This document shows positions 24,941 to 34,467 of a stretch of 64,000 nt of DNA, in pieces (the first letter of the stretch is position 1; every line of letters starts with the position of its first letter). The notes under the pieces are model-generated. The model was given only the letters and a program-made list of their open reading frames with translations, made no database searches and was not told where the DNA came from. This DNA comes from Phenylobacterium montanum. Lineage in GTDB: Bacteria > Pseudomonadota > Alphaproteobacteria > Caulobacterales > Caulobacteraceae. The stretch is from assembly GCF_018135625.1 (NCBI RefSeq), contig NZ_CP073078.1, positions 1,954,501-2,018,500 of the forward strand, written 5' to 3'. Position numbers and translations under genes: made by a program.

Positions 24941-26080
24941 TTGAGCCTGATCGCCCCCGTCCTCGGCTGGCTCTGCCTCGCCCTCGGCCTCGTGGGCGCC
25001 CTCTACGCCCTGGTCGCCGCCGAGATGGTGGTCCGCTTCGCCCGCCGCCCGCCACCGCAGCCGGCATCGCCGCCGGTGTCGATCCTCAAGCCCCTCAGCG
25101 GCTCGGAACCCGGCCTCCAACAGGCCTTGGACAGCTTCTGCGGCCAGGCCTATGCCGGCCCGGTGCAGATCGTGTTCGGCCTGCAGGACCCCGCCGATCC
25201 GGCGCTGGAGGTCGTCCAGCGACTCCAGGCCGCCTACCCGGACCTCGACATCACGGTCGTCATCGACAACGCCGAGCACGGCGCCAACCGCAAGATCTCC
25301 AACGTCATCAACCTCGCCCGGGCGGCGAAGCACGACCTCCTCGTCCTCAGCGACAGCGACATGCTTGTCCCGCCGGACTATCTGGACCAGGTCACGGGCG
25401 CCCTGGCCGAGCCGGGCGTCGGCCTGGTCACCTGCCTCTATCGCGGCGCCCCCCGGCCCGGCCTGTGGCCCACCCTCGCGGCCATGGCCCTCAGCTACCA
25501 ATTCCTGCCCAACGCCGCCCTCGGCGCCGGGTTCGGCCTCGCCGAGCCCAGCATGGGCTCGACCCTGGCCCTGACGCGCGAAACCCTGGCCCGAATCGGC
25601 GGCTTCGAAGCCTTCAGGGACCACTTGGCCGACGATTTCGAGATCGGCCGCGCCGTGCGCGCCCTGTCCCTGCGAATCGCACGACCGCCCTTGATCCTGG
25701 GCCATTCCAGCTATGAGCCGTCGCTGACCGCCCTGATGGGCCACGAGATTCGCTGGGGCCGCACCATCCGGCTCATCGAAGTCGCCGGCTATTTCGGCTC
25801 GATCGTCACCTACGCCATCCCCTGGGGCCTCATCGGCGCCACACTCTTACGTTTTTCACCCCTGTCTCTGGCCCTCGGGCTTGCGATCCTGCTATCTCGC
25901 CTCATTCTTAAGCGGCGCATCGATGCAGCGACCGGAGCCAGGGCTGGCGCCTTTTGGCTGTTGCCGCTACGAGACGCGCTGTCGTTCGTCGTGTTCCTGG
26001 TGAGCCTGACGGGCGCCTCGGTCTCTTGGCGGGGGCGTCGATATCGTGTGGGGCCGGACGGTGTCCTGGCGCCCCTCTAA
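24941..26080 (+). CDS. hpnI: Hopanoid glycosyltransferase HpnI
   Basis: A 379-residue family 2 glycosyltransferase resembling ceramide glucosyltransferase. It starts at TTG 24941 with a membrane segment (VLGWLCLALGLVGALYALVAAEM), then the catalytic domain with VSILKPLSGSEPGL, a DxD-like LLVLSDSDMLVPPDYL, a later DDFEIGRAV and the RWGRTIR acceptor motif near 270. Two or three membrane segments close the protein. HpnI adds N-acetylglucosamine to bacteriohopanetetrol, the substrate for HpnK and then HpnJ. It overlaps no gene and is 13 bases from hpnJ. Confidence 0.9.
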   Translation: MSLIAPVLGWLCLALGLVGALYALVAAEMVVRFARRPPPQPASPPVSILKPLSGSEPGLQQALDSFCGQAYAGPVQIVFGLQDPADPALEVVQRLQAAYPDLDITVVIDNAEHGANRKISNVINLARAAKHDLLVLSDSDMLVPPDYLDQVTGALAEPGVGLVTCLYRGAPRPGLWPTLAAMALSYQFLPNAALGAGFGLAEPSMGSTLALTRETLARIGGFEAFRDHLADDFEIGRAVRALSLRIARPPLILGHSSYEPSLTALMGHEIRWGRTIRLIEVAGYFGSIVTYAIPWGLIGATLLRFSPLSLALGLAILLSRLILKRRIDAATGARAGAFWLLPLRDALSFVVFLVSLTGASVSWRGRRYRVGPDGVLAPL

Positions 26081-26093
26081 GGAAGAAGAGTTG

Positions 26094-27521
26094 ATGCGCA
26101 CGCTTTTCATGCAGGCCCCCTCCTTCGACGGCTTCGATGGCGGCGCCGGCTCCCGCTACCAGGCCAAGCGGGAGATCAAGTCGTTCTGGTACCCGACCTG
26201 GCTGGCCCAGCCGGCCGCGCTGGTCGAGAACTCCAAGCTGGTCGACGCCCCGCCGCACAAGCAGACCCTGAACGACGTCCTGCCTATGGCCAAGGACCAC
26301 GACCTTCTGGTTCTGCACACCTCGGTCCCCTCCTTCGCCTCGGACGTGAAGACCATCGAGGCGATGAAGGCGGTCAACCCGAACCTCAAGGCCGGCCTGA
26401 TCGGGGCCAAGGTCGCGGTCGACGCCGAGGGCAGCATGCTCAAGGCGCCGGCGGTGGACTTCGTCGCCCGCAACGAGTTCGACTTCACCATCAAGGAAGT
26501 GGCCGACGGCGTTTCCTGGTCGGACATCAAGGGCCTGAGCTATCGCAACAGCCAGGGCGTGATCGTGCACAACGACGAACGCGCGATCCTGGAGGACATG
26601 GACAGCCTGCCCTTCGTCACCCCGGTCTATAAGCGCGACCTGGTGATGGAGAACTACTTCATCGGCTATCTGAAGCACCCCTACATCTCGATCTATACCG
26701 GCCGCGGCTGCAAATCGCGCTGCACCTTCTGCCTGTGGCCGCAGACCGTGGGCGGGCACCGCTATCGCACCCGCAGCGTCGGCCACGTGATCGAAGAGAT
26801 CAAATGGGCGATGAAGGCGTTCCCGCAGACCAAGGAATTCTTCTTCGACGACGACACCTTCACGGACGACCTGCCGCGCGCCGAGGCCATCGCCAAGGAG
26901 CTGGGCAAGCTGGGCGTGACCTGGTCGTGCAACGCCAAGGCCAATGTGCCGCGCGAGACCCTGAAGAAGTTGAAGGACGGCGGCCTTCGCCTGCTGCTGG
27001 TCGGCTACGAGAGCGGCAACCAGCAGATCCTGCACAACATCAAGAAGGGCATGCGGGTCGAGGTGGCCGAGAAGTTCACCAAGGACTGCCACGAGCTGGG
27101 CATCGCCATCCACGGCACCTTCATCCTGGGCCTGCCGGGCGAGACCAAGGAGACCATTCAGGAAACCATTCGCTGGGCGGCCAAGATCAACCCGCACACC
27201 ATCCAGGTCTCGCTGGCCGCGCCCTATCCGGGCACCTTCCTCTACAATCAGGCGACCCAGAATGGCTGGCTGGACGCGGAGAACGCCGAACTGGTCGACG
27301 ACCATGGCATCCAGATCGCGCCGCTGCACTACCCGCACCTCAGCCACGACGAGATCTTCACCTCGGTCGAGACCTTCTACAAAAGCTTCTACTTCCGCGC
27401 CGGCAAGATTGGCTCGATCGTGGGCGAAATGGTCATGAGCCCGGACATGATGAAGCGCCGCCTGCGCGAAGGGGTCGAGTTCTTCGACTTCCTGCGCGAG
27501 CGCAAGAAGGCGGCGGCTTAG
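26094..27521 (+). CDS. hpnJ: Hopanoid radical SAM enzyme HpnJ
   Basis: A 475-residue radical SAM protein with an N-terminal B12-binding-like domain and cluster cysteines Cys206, Cys210 and Cys213 in GRGCKSRCTFCLWPQ. It is followed by EFFFDDDTFTDD and GTFILGLPGETKETIQETI. HpnJ converts the glucosamine head group of bacteriohopanetetrol into the cyclitol ether. The ATG at 26094 follows AAGGAAGAAG and gives the family start MRTLFMQAPSFDG; an in-frame ATG at 26046 overlaps hpnI. Confidence 0.92.
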   Translation: MRTLFMQAPSFDGFDGGAGSRYQAKREIKSFWYPTWLAQPAALVENSKLVDAPPHKQTLNDVLPMAKDHDLLVLHTSVPSFASDVKTIEAMKAVNPNLKAGLIGAKVAVDAEGSMLKAPAVDFVARNEFDFTIKEVADGVSWSDIKGLSYRNSQGVIVHNDERAILEDMDSLPFVTPVYKRDLVMENYFIGYLKHPYISIYTGRGCKSRCTFCLWPQTVGGHRYRTRSVGHVIEEIKWAMKAFPQTKEFFFDDDTFTDDLPRAEAIAKELGKLGVTWSCNAKANVPRETLKKLKDGGLRLLLVGYESGNQQILHNIKKGMRVEVAEKFTKDCHELGIAIHGTFILGLPGETKETIQETIRWAAKINPHTIQVSLAAPYPGTFLYNQATQNGWLDAENAELVDDHGIQIAPLHYPHLSHDEIFTSVETFYKSFYFRAGKIGSIVGEMVMSPDMMKRRLREGVEFFDFLRERKKAAA

Positions 27522-27524
27522 TTT

Positions 27525-27741
27525 CCTTCTCCCCTTGCGGGAGAAGGAGGGGCCCGCGGCAAAGCCGTGGGAGGATGAGGGGTCGCACCGGCTCATGCCG
27601 CTTCGCCCCTCGTTTCACTCATGGCGGACTAATGGCCCACCCCGACAAAGCTGAGACGACATGACCGAGGGGCCGGCGCGACCCCTCATCCTCCCATTCG
27701 CTGCGCGAACGGGCCCCTCCTTCCCCCGCAAGGGGGGAAGG
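27525..27741. repeat. Long imperfect inverted repeat between hpnJ and hpnK
   Basis: Two arms of about 65 bases, 27525-27588 and 27676-27741, are reverse complements at most positions. They share blocks such as GGAGGATGAGGGGTCGC and GAAGGAGGGGCCCG, with differing short centres (CGGCAAAGCCG against a TTCGCGCAGCGAA palindrome). Each arm itself begins with a small hairpin (CCCTTGCGGG). The type looks like the dispersed intergenic palindromic elements of Caulobacterales. The right arm runs up to the hpnK ribosome binding site (AGGGGGGAAGGG). Confidence 0.8.
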
Positions 27742-27746
27742 GTTTG

Positions 27747-28610
27747 ATGAAACACCTCGTCATCACCTCCGACGACTTCGGCGCCTCGCTGGAGGTGAAC
27801 GAGGCGGTCGAGCAGGCGCACACCCAAGGCGCCCTGACCGCCGCCAGCCTGATGGTCGCCGCCCCCGGCGCTGCGGACGCTGTGGAGCGCGCCCGCCGCC
27901 TGCCGAATCTGGGCGTCGGCCTGCATGTGGTGCTGGTCGAGGGCAGGCCGGCCCTGCCGCCCGAGCAGGTCCCGGCTCTGGTGGACTCTACAGGCCATTT
28001 CCGCACCGACATGGTTGGGGCCGGGGTCAACCTGTTCTTCAACCCCGCCGCCAGAGCCCAGCTGCTGGCCGAGGTCACCGCCCAGTTCGAGGCCTTCGCC
28101 GCCACCGGCCTGCGCCTCGACCACGTCAACGCCCACAAGCACTTTCACCTGCACCCGACCATAGCCGGCGCCATCCTGAAGGTCGGCAAGAGGTTCGGCA
28201 TGCGCGCCGCGCGCCTGCCGATCGAGCCGCGCGCGGTGCTGGCGAAGGTCGAGCCGGGCGCCTATCCGGCCAACACCGTGGTCGATCTGTGGGCCGGCCT
28301 CGCCCGCGACCGCTTCCGCCGGGCGGGCGTCCAGGTCCCGGACAGCGTGTTCGGCCTGGCCTGGTCCGGCGCCGTGACCGCCGAGCGGCTGGCCGGGATG
28401 ATAGCCCACCTTCCCGAGGGCCTGAGCGAGATCTATCTGCATCCGGCGACCGGTTCCTACTCCGGCTCCGCACCTGGCTATCGCTACGCCGACGAGCTGG
28501 CGGCGCTGCTGTCCCCCGCGGCGATCGGCGCCGCGGCGGACGAGACAATCCGGCGCGGCCGCTTTATGGATTTCCTGGATTCCACCAGCCCTCGCGAGCC
28601 CGTCGCATGA
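27747..28610 (+). CDS. hpnK: Hopanoid deacetylase HpnK (YdjC/ChbG family)
   Basis: A 287-residue YdjC-like deacetylase. The metal-binding residues lie in VITSDDFGASLEVNEAV (Asp pair), LGVGLHVVLVEGRP (His) and LDHVNAHKHFHLHPTI (His cluster). In the hopanoid pathway HpnK removes the acetyl group from the N-acetylglucosaminyl head group made by HpnI, giving BHT-glucosamine. The ATG at 27747 has a purine-rich site a few bases upstream, formed by the end of the inverted repeat. The stop overlaps hpnL (ATGA). Confidence 0.9.
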   Translation: MKHLVITSDDFGASLEVNEAVEQAHTQGALTAASLMVAAPGAADAVERARRLPNLGVGLHVVLVEGRPALPPEQVPALVDSTGHFRTDMVGAGVNLFFNPAARAQLLAEVTAQFEAFAATGLRLDHVNAHKHFHLHPTIAGAILKVGKRFGMRAARLPIEPRAVLAKVEPGAYPANTVVDLWAGLARDRFRRAGVQVPDSVFGLAWSGAVTAERLAGMIAHLPEGLSEIYLHPATGSYSGSAPGYRYADELAALLSPAAIGAAADETIRRGRFMDFLDSTSPREPVA

Positions 28611-29584
28611 AGCTCGGCGTCCTTATCGCCATCGTCCTCGGCCTGATCCTGGCGACGGCGGTCATCGGCTATTTCGGCGTGGGCCAGGTGCTGCATGCCC
28701 TGGCCGCCATCGGCTGGCACAGCTTCGCCGCTCTCCTGGCCTACTCCGTCCTGCCGATCCTGATCCTGGGCAGCGCCTGGTTCGTGCTAGCCGACCAGCC
28801 GCCGGCCAAGTTCGGCGTGTTCGTCTGGGCGCGAATGGTGCGCGACGCGGCGGCCGAGCATCTGCCGCTGTCGCAGTTCGGCGGCTTCGTCATCGGCGCC
28901 CGGGCGGCGATCCTGCACGGGGTCGGCGCCACCGAATCGTTCGCCACCACGGTCGTCGACGCCACCTGCGAGCTTCTGGCCCAGATCGCCTTCATCGGCA
29001 TTGGCATCACCGTCCTGGTCATCCGGCTGGGGCACAAGTCGGCGCACGACGGTCTGGTCTGGGCCTCGGTCGTGGGCCTGGTGCTGCTGGCCGTGGGCGC
29101 CGGCGCCTTCATCGTGCTGCAGAGGAAGAGCGGCCGTCTCCTGGAAAAGCTGGCCGAGCGCTTCCTGCCCTCCTCGGTCGCCCACGCCTCGGCCGTGGCC
29201 CAGGCGATGAACGCCCTCTATGAGCGGCCGGGCCGCATCGCCGCCGCCTCGGCCCTGCACCTGGCCGCCTGGACCGCCAGCGCCACCGGCTCGTGGATCG
29301 CCCTGCGCCTCACGGGCGTCGAGCTGGGCCTGGCCGAGGTCCTGGCCATCGAGAGCCTCTTGGGCGCCGTGCGCAGCGCCGCCTTCGCCGCCCCCATGGC
29401 CATCGGCGTGCAGGAAGCTGGCTACGCCCTGGTCGGCCCCCTGTTCGGCCTGCAGCCCGACATGGCGCTCGCCCTCTCCCTGATCAAGCGCGCCCGCGAC
29501 CTCGCCATCGGCCTGCCGGCCCTGCTGATCTGGCAGGGCTTCGAGGCCAAGAAGCTGATCGGCACGGCGCTGGAGGGGGCTTGA
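28607..29584 (+). CDS. hpnL: Hopanoid-associated membrane protein HpnL
   Basis: A 325-residue polytopic membrane protein of the lysylphosphatidylglycerol synthase-like transmembrane family, with about seven to eight hydrophobic segments beginning at VLIAIVLGLILATAVIGYFGV. Family marks include LPLSQFGGFVIGARA and the C-terminal AIGVQEAGYALVGPLFGL. HpnL is encoded in hopanoid clusters, but its role is not firmly known; transport or flipping of extended hopanoids has been suggested. It starts in the hpnK stop codon, so it is translationally coupled, and ends the hpn unit. Confidence 0.88.
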   Translation: MKLGVLIAIVLGLILATAVIGYFGVGQVLHALAAIGWHSFAALLAYSVLPILILGSAWFVLADQPPAKFGVFVWARMVRDAAAEHLPLSQFGGFVIGARAAILHGVGATESFATTVVDATCELLAQIAFIGIGITVLVIRLGHKSAHDGLVWASVVGLVLLAVGAGAFIVLQRKSGRLLEKLAERFLPSSVAHASAVAQAMNALYERPGRIAAASALHLAAWTASATGSWIALRLTGVELGLAEVLAIESLLGAVRSAAFAAPMAIGVQEAGYALVGPLFGLQPDMALALSLIKRARDLAIGLPALLIWQGFEAKKLIGTALEGA

Positions 29585-29588
29585 AAAT

Positions 29589-29713
29589 CCGCTCATACCG
29601 GCGAATGCCGGGACCCAGATCGTAAAGCGCCAGGCCTGCAGATGTCCCTCATTGCTAGCGCCCCCAATCCTGCGCCATAGGATCTGGGTCCCGGCATTCG
29701 CCGGGATGAGCGG
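29589..29713. repeat. Inverted repeat element, copy 1 (33-base arms)
   Basis: Arms 29589-29621 and 29681-29713 are reverse complements with one mismatch in 33. The arm core reads CGGCGAATGCCGGGACCCAG. The 59-base centre is unrelated to that of the other copies. The element fills the gap between hpnL and mtnA, and the right arm ends 18 bases before the mtnA start. The same arms occur at 33117-33237 and in variant form at 32032-32120. Confidence 0.9.
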
Positions 29714-29731
29714 TTGAACAGCAGTAGCCCC

Positions 29732-30829
<1,098 letters not shown>

Positions 30830-30835
30830 GAGACT

Positions 30836-31138
30836 ATGGCCGGGCAAGGTGACGCGCCAGAGAAGCTGATCATCCTGCACGCGACCCATTGGAAGACATA
30901 CGATGATCTCTACGGCGCGTTGCTGAAGGCACTCGGCGCTCCCGAGTGGCACGGCCACAGCATCAATGCCTGCGTGGACTCGATCGTCTACGGCGACATG
31001 AACGCTGTCGAACCGCCTTTCACGGTGCGGATCATCGGATTTTCACGTTTATCGAGCGACCTCAGAAGCGAGATCGAACTGCTGAAGTCGGAGACCGGTC
31101 GCCCAGTCGCCGACGTCCTCTGGGAATTTGTTCTGTAG
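30836..31138 (+). CDS. Barstar-like small protein
   Basis: A 100-residue protein resembling the barstar family (barnase inhibitor): a helix after W34-like positions (HWKTYDDLYGALLKALGAP), the family-typical WHGHSINACVDSIVYG, a strand EPPFTVRIIGF and a closing helix. Barstar blocks the RNase barnase by inserting an acidic helix. No barnase-like gene is nearby, so this is an orphan immunity-like protein, a common situation in proteobacteria. G+C appears somewhat lower than in mtnA, six bases upstream. The family call is from memory. Confidence 0.6.
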   Translation: MAGQGDAPEKLIILHATHWKTYDDLYGALLKALGAPEWHGHSINACVDSIVYGDMNAVEPPFTVRIIGFSRLSSDLRSEIELLKSETGRPVADVLWEFVL

Positions 31139-31144
31139 CCACCC

Positions 31145-31933
31145 CTACCGCGCGTGCATCCCCCCATCGATCACCAGCTCCGTCCCCGTCACGTAGCGGC
31201 TCTCGTCCGAGGCCAGGTAGAGGACCCCGTTGGCGATGTCGGCCGGGAAGCCCTTGACGCCCAGGGGGGTGGCCATGGCCGAGACGGCGTCGAGGTCGAT
31301 GCGGTTGGCGCCCGTGCCCATGGCGGCCGTGGTGGCCGAGATGCCGTCCCAGATCGGGGTCTCGATGATGCCGGGGTGCACGGAATTGACCCGCACCCCG
31401 TCCCTCAGGCCTGCGCATTCCAGGGCCACGGCCTTACTGAACAGCCGCACCGCGCCCTTGGTGGCGCAATAGGCGGCCAGGTTCGGCGCCCCGTTCAGCC
31501 CCGCCAGCGAGGAGATGTTGATGATCGAGCCGCCGCCGCCGCGGCGCATCAGCGGCAGGGCGTGCTTGGTGCCTAAGAACACCCCCTCGACATTGATCGC
31601 CTGCTGCTTGCGCCAGTCCTCCAGGGTCATCTCGGTGATCGGCCCGCCGATGCCGATGCCGGCGTTGTTGACCAGGATGTCCAGGCGGCCGAACTGCTCG
31701 TCGACGGCGGCGATGGTGTCGCGCCAGACGTCCTCGCTGGTCACGTTCTGCTCGCGGAACACGGCCTGGCCGCCGGCGGCCTTGATGCCGTCCACCACCT
31801 CCAGGCCCATCGGGACCTGCACGTCGGTGACCACCACGATCGCGCCCTCGGCCGCCAGCACCTCGGCGCAGCCGCGCCCGATGCCGCTGGCTCCGCCCGT
31901 GACCAAGGCGACCTTGCCGCTGACCCGACCCAT
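31145..31933 (-). CDS. Short-chain dehydrogenase/reductase
   Basis: A 262-residue classical SDR. It shows the cofactor motif TGGASGIGRG, an acidic residue after the second strand (VVVTDV) favouring NAD, NNAG in DILVNNAGIGIGG, and the catalytic Ser/Tyr/Lys in NISSLAG and AAYCATKGA. The start at 31933 follows GGGAGCG on the minus strand; an upstream ATG at 31996 adds a non-conserved tail. The SDR proteins most like this are annotated as 3-alpha/20-beta-hydroxysteroid or glucose dehydrogenases, but the substrate cannot be called. Confidence 0.85.
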   Translation of the reverse strand: MGRVSGKVALVTGGASGIGRGCAEVLAAEGAIVVVTDVQVPMGLEVVDGIKAAGGQAVFREQNVTSEDVWRDTIAAVDEQFGRLDILVNNAGIGIGGPITEMTLEDWRKQQAINVEGVFLGTKHALPLMRRGGGGSIINISSLAGLNGAPNLAAYCATKGAVRLFSKAVALECAGLRDGVRVNSVHPGIIETPIWDGISATTAAMGTGANRIDLDAVSAMATPLGVKGFPADIANGVLYLASDESRYVTGTELVIDGGMHAR

Positions 31934-32031
31934 GGTTTCGCTCCCGTTTCGCTCGGCCGGACGAGGCTCCGGCTCGGATTGGTTATCGGCGGTCACCTAA
32001 GCTGATTGGGCGGGGGTTGGCTACCTCTTTT

Positions 32032-32120
32032 CCGCTCATCCCCGCGAAGGCGGGGACCCAGGGGCCGCGTCCACAAGCTGGTGGATGAATCTGGATCCCC
32101 GCCTTCGCGGGGATGAGCGG
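32032..32120. repeat. Inverted repeat element, copy 2 (variant arms of 30 bases)
   Basis: Arms 32032-32061 and 32091-32120 are reverse complements with one mismatch in 30. The outer part CCGCTCATC...GATGAGCGG is the same as in copies 1 and 3, but the inner part differs (CCCGCGAAGGCGGGGACC), so this is a sister subtype. It lies between the SDR start and the end of the dehydratase gene, both on the minus strand. Confidence 0.88.
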
Positions 32121-32126
32121 CTGAAG

Positions 32127-33077
32127 TTACTCCGCCAAAATCCCCGCCAGCACGTCCAGGTCCACGTTGCCGCCGCTGAGCACTGCCACGGCCTTGGTCA
32201 GGTCGCCGCCGCGCTTGAGCGCGCCCGCCGTCGAGACCGCCCCGCTGGGCTCGGCCAGAAGCTTGGCGCCGGTGGCGATCAGGCGCATGGCGGCCTTGAT
32301 CTCGGCTTCGGTGACCGTGACGATCTCGTCGACATAGGTCCTGATATGCGGCCAGGTCAGGTCGCCCACCTGCTGCACCCGCAGGCCGTCGGCGATGGTG
32401 CGGGCGGTCTCCTCGGCGGTCAGGCCGACGATGTGGCCGGCCTTGAACGACTGCCAGGCGTCGTTGGCCAGTTCCGGCTCGACCCCGATCACCTTGACCC
32501 CCGGCCGGGCTTGCTTGATCGCCGCCGAGACCCCGCCCAACAGGCCGCCGCCGGAAACGGGGGTATAGACCACCAGGGCGTCGGGCGCTTGATCCAGGAT
32601 CTCCAGGCCGATGGTCCCGGTCCCCTGCATGATGGTCAGAAGATCGTAGGGCGGGACTAGGGCGTAGCCGTGCTCGGCCTGGATCGCCTTGGCGTGCAGC
32701 ATCCGCTCGTGGCTGGAGCCGCCCACTGTGATCACCTCGGCGCCCCAGCGGCGGGTGCCCTCCAGCTTGGCCTTGGGGGCGTTGTTGGGCATGACGATGA
32801 CGGCCTTAACGCCCAGCCGGTTGGCGGCATAGGAGACGGCCTGGGCGTGGTTGCCGCTGGAAAAGGCGATCACGCCGCGGGCGCGCTCCTCGTCGCTCAG
32901 CGACAGGATGGCGTTGAAGGCGCCCCGGATCTTGAACGCCCCGATCGGGTGCAGGCTCTCGGCCTTCAGCCGCAGGCCCTCCGGCGTGATGGCGACCAGC
33001 GGGGTCGGGTTCACATAGGGCGCGATGCGGGTCCGGGCGGCCTCGAAGTCGGCCAGGGGGATCAGGGTCTCGGTCAT
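32127..33077 (-). CDS. Threonine/serine dehydratase-family PLP enzyme
   Basis: A 316-residue fold-type II PLP enzyme. The Schiff-base lysine is Lys49 in HPIGAFKIRGA. The substrate loop SSGNHAQAVSYAA and the phosphate-binding GGGLLGG follow, and SGGNVDLDVL is at the end. It lacks the C-terminal ACT-like regulatory region of biosynthetic IlvA, as expected for a catabolic threonine/serine dehydratase, serine racemase or threo-3-hydroxyaspartate dehydratase. The next gene upstream on the same strand is a D-threonine aldolase/D-serine dehydratase-type enzyme, which supports a role in hydroxy-amino acid breakdown. Confidence 0.85.
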   Translation of the reverse strand: MTETLIPLADFEAARTRIAPYVNPTPLVAITPEGLRLKAESLHPIGAFKIRGAFNAILSLSDEERARGVIAFSSGNHAQAVSYAANRLGVKAVIVMPNNAPKAKLEGTRRWGAEVITVGGSSHERMLHAKAIQAEHGYALVPPYDLLTIMQGTGTIGLEILDQAPDALVVYTPVSGGGLLGGVSAAIKQARPGVKVIGVEPELANDAWQSFKAGHIVGLTAEETARTIADGLRVQQVGDLTWPHIRTYVDEIVTVTEAEIKAAMRLIATGAKLLAEPSGAVSTAGALKRGGDLTKAVAVLSGGNVDLDVLAGILAE

Positions 33078-33116
33078 GGGACTGCTCTGTTGAACTCGGA
33101 CTGGATTCCCCCCAAC

Positions 33117-33237
33117 CCGCTCATCCCGGCGAATGCCGGGACCCAGATCGTATGGCGCCTATTTGGCAAGGTGTTCAGGACAACCGGCTCGGCCGGCGCT
33201 TTGTGATCTGGGTCCCGGCATTCGCCGGGATGAGCGG
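33117..33237. repeat. Inverted repeat element, copy 3 (perfect 33-base arms)
   Basis: Arms 33117-33149 and 33205-33237 are perfect reverse complements over 33 bases, separated by 55 bases. The arm sequence equals that of copy 1 except for one base. The centre differs from copy 1. It fills the gap between two minus-strand PLP-enzyme genes. Confidence 0.92.
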
Positions 33238-33273
33238 ATTTCAGGGGGATGGTTTCATAGGTGGATCTGAAGG

Positions 33274-34464
33274 TTAGAGGGCATTTCGCCGCCGGGCGTC
33301 GACGGGCCAGAGCTCTATCCGGCCGTCCTCGTCGGCCACATAGAGAGCGTCGTAGAGATTGACCGTCGGGTCGCAGTGGCCGGGCTGCAGCCAGACCACG
33401 TCGCCGGACCGGGGCGCATCGGCGGGCCAGGGAAAGGCCGGGTCGGCGTCGAGGGCGCCGATCGGGTCGGGCCCGCCGGCCGCCTTCATCGCCTCCGGCG
33501 CCGAGGGATGGAAGATCGCGCCATGCTCGTCGCCCATGGAGCGCCAGCGCGATCCCGGGGCGGCGCCGGCGAGGACACGCGCGGCGGGGCCGTCGACGCT
33601 GAAGGCCTTGAGGCCCGCATCGATGCTGACGTGGGTCTTGTGCCGCGCCGAGACCACGCTGGCGGCCACGAACAGGGCCGGGCGGAACGGCCATTCGCCC
33701 CCGTCCGGCGCGCCGCAGTCGCCGTATTCCACGTCCATGAAGGCGTAGGAGCCGGCCTGGATCTCGTTGAACACGCCCGACGCCAGGTCGGTGACATAGG
33801 TCCCGGTGCCCCCGCCGGTGACGATGCCGGGCGCGAGCCCCGCCTCGGTCAGCTCGGTCACGACCGCCTTCAGCCGGACGAGCGCCGCCTCGTCCGCCGC
33901 GCGCCGCTGGGCGATGTCGGGCAGGTGCTGCAGGTGGCCGAGATAGGCCTGGATGCCCGCGAAGCTGAGGCCCGGCGCCGCGCTCGCCGCCCGCGCCAGG
34001 GCCACAGCCTGATCCGGCGCCGCGCCGGCGCGGTGCAGGCCGAGGTCGAGGTCGATCACCACCCGGATGGTTATGCCCGCCGCGACCGCCGCCGCGGACA
34101 GCCGCTCGATCTGGCCCGCGTCGTCGGCGACGCAGGCGATGTCCGTCCCGCCCTTGGCCAGGGTCGCCAGCCGCGCCGGTCCCCAGGGCGGAATGGGCGC
34201 GGTGACCAGCAGGTCCTTGATTCCCGCCGCGGCGTAGGTCTCGGCCTCGCCCACCGTCTGGCAGCACAGGCCCTTGGCCCCCAGATCGACCTGCAGCCGG
34301 CCGAGGGTCGAGCACTTGTGCATCTTGCCGTGGGCGCGCAGGGCCACGCCGGCGGCGTCGCAAAAGCCCTGCATCGCCTTCAGATTGGCCAGCAGCGCCT
34401 CGCGCCGCACAACCAGGGCCGGGGTCATGGGCGGGCGGGCGAGGGTGAAGAAGTCGTCGGCCAT
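33274..34464 (-). CDS. DSD1-family PLP enzyme (D-threonine aldolase/D-serine dehydratase-like)
   Basis: A 396-residue fold-type III PLP enzyme with an alanine-racemase-like N-terminal barrel. The Schiff-base lysine is probably Lys47 in LRAHGKMHK. The C-terminal domain has the zinc-binding GHCDPTVNLYD. This architecture is shared by D-threonine aldolase, D-serine dehydratase (DSD1) and 3-hydroxy-D-aspartate aldolase; the exact substrate cannot be told apart by eye. It heads a minus-strand group with the threonine dehydratase-like gene downstream and two thioesterase genes upstream (three-base gap to the nearer). Confidence 0.82.
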   Translation of the reverse strand: MADDFFTLARPPMTPALVVRREALLANLKAMQGFCDAAGVALRAHGKMHKCSTLGRLQVDLGAKGLCCQTVGEAETYAAAGIKDLLVTAPIPPWGPARLATLAKGGTDIACVADDAGQIERLSAAAVAAGITIRVVIDLDLGLHRAGAAPDQAVALARAASAAPGLSFAGIQAYLGHLQHLPDIAQRRAADEAALVRLKAVVTELTEAGLAPGIVTGGGTGTYVTDLASGVFNEIQAGSYAFMDVEYGDCGAPDGGEWPFRPALFVAASVVSARHKTHVSIDAGLKAFSVDGPAARVLAGAAPGSRWRSMGDEHGAIFHPSAPEAMKAAGGPDPIGALDADPAFPWPADAPRSGDVVWLQPGHCDPTVNLYDALYVADEDGRIELWPVDARRRNAL

Positions 34465-34467
34465 GCT

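Noticed and set aside
25908-27596. A 562-codon minus-strand frame opposite hpnJ
   Set aside because: It is antisense to the radical SAM gene, without any domain or start signal.
27525-27741. Possible CRISPR or insertion-sequence ends
   Set aside because: There are only two arms in opposite orientation, no regular direct repeats or spacers and no transposase frame, so a dispersed palindromic element is the simpler reading.
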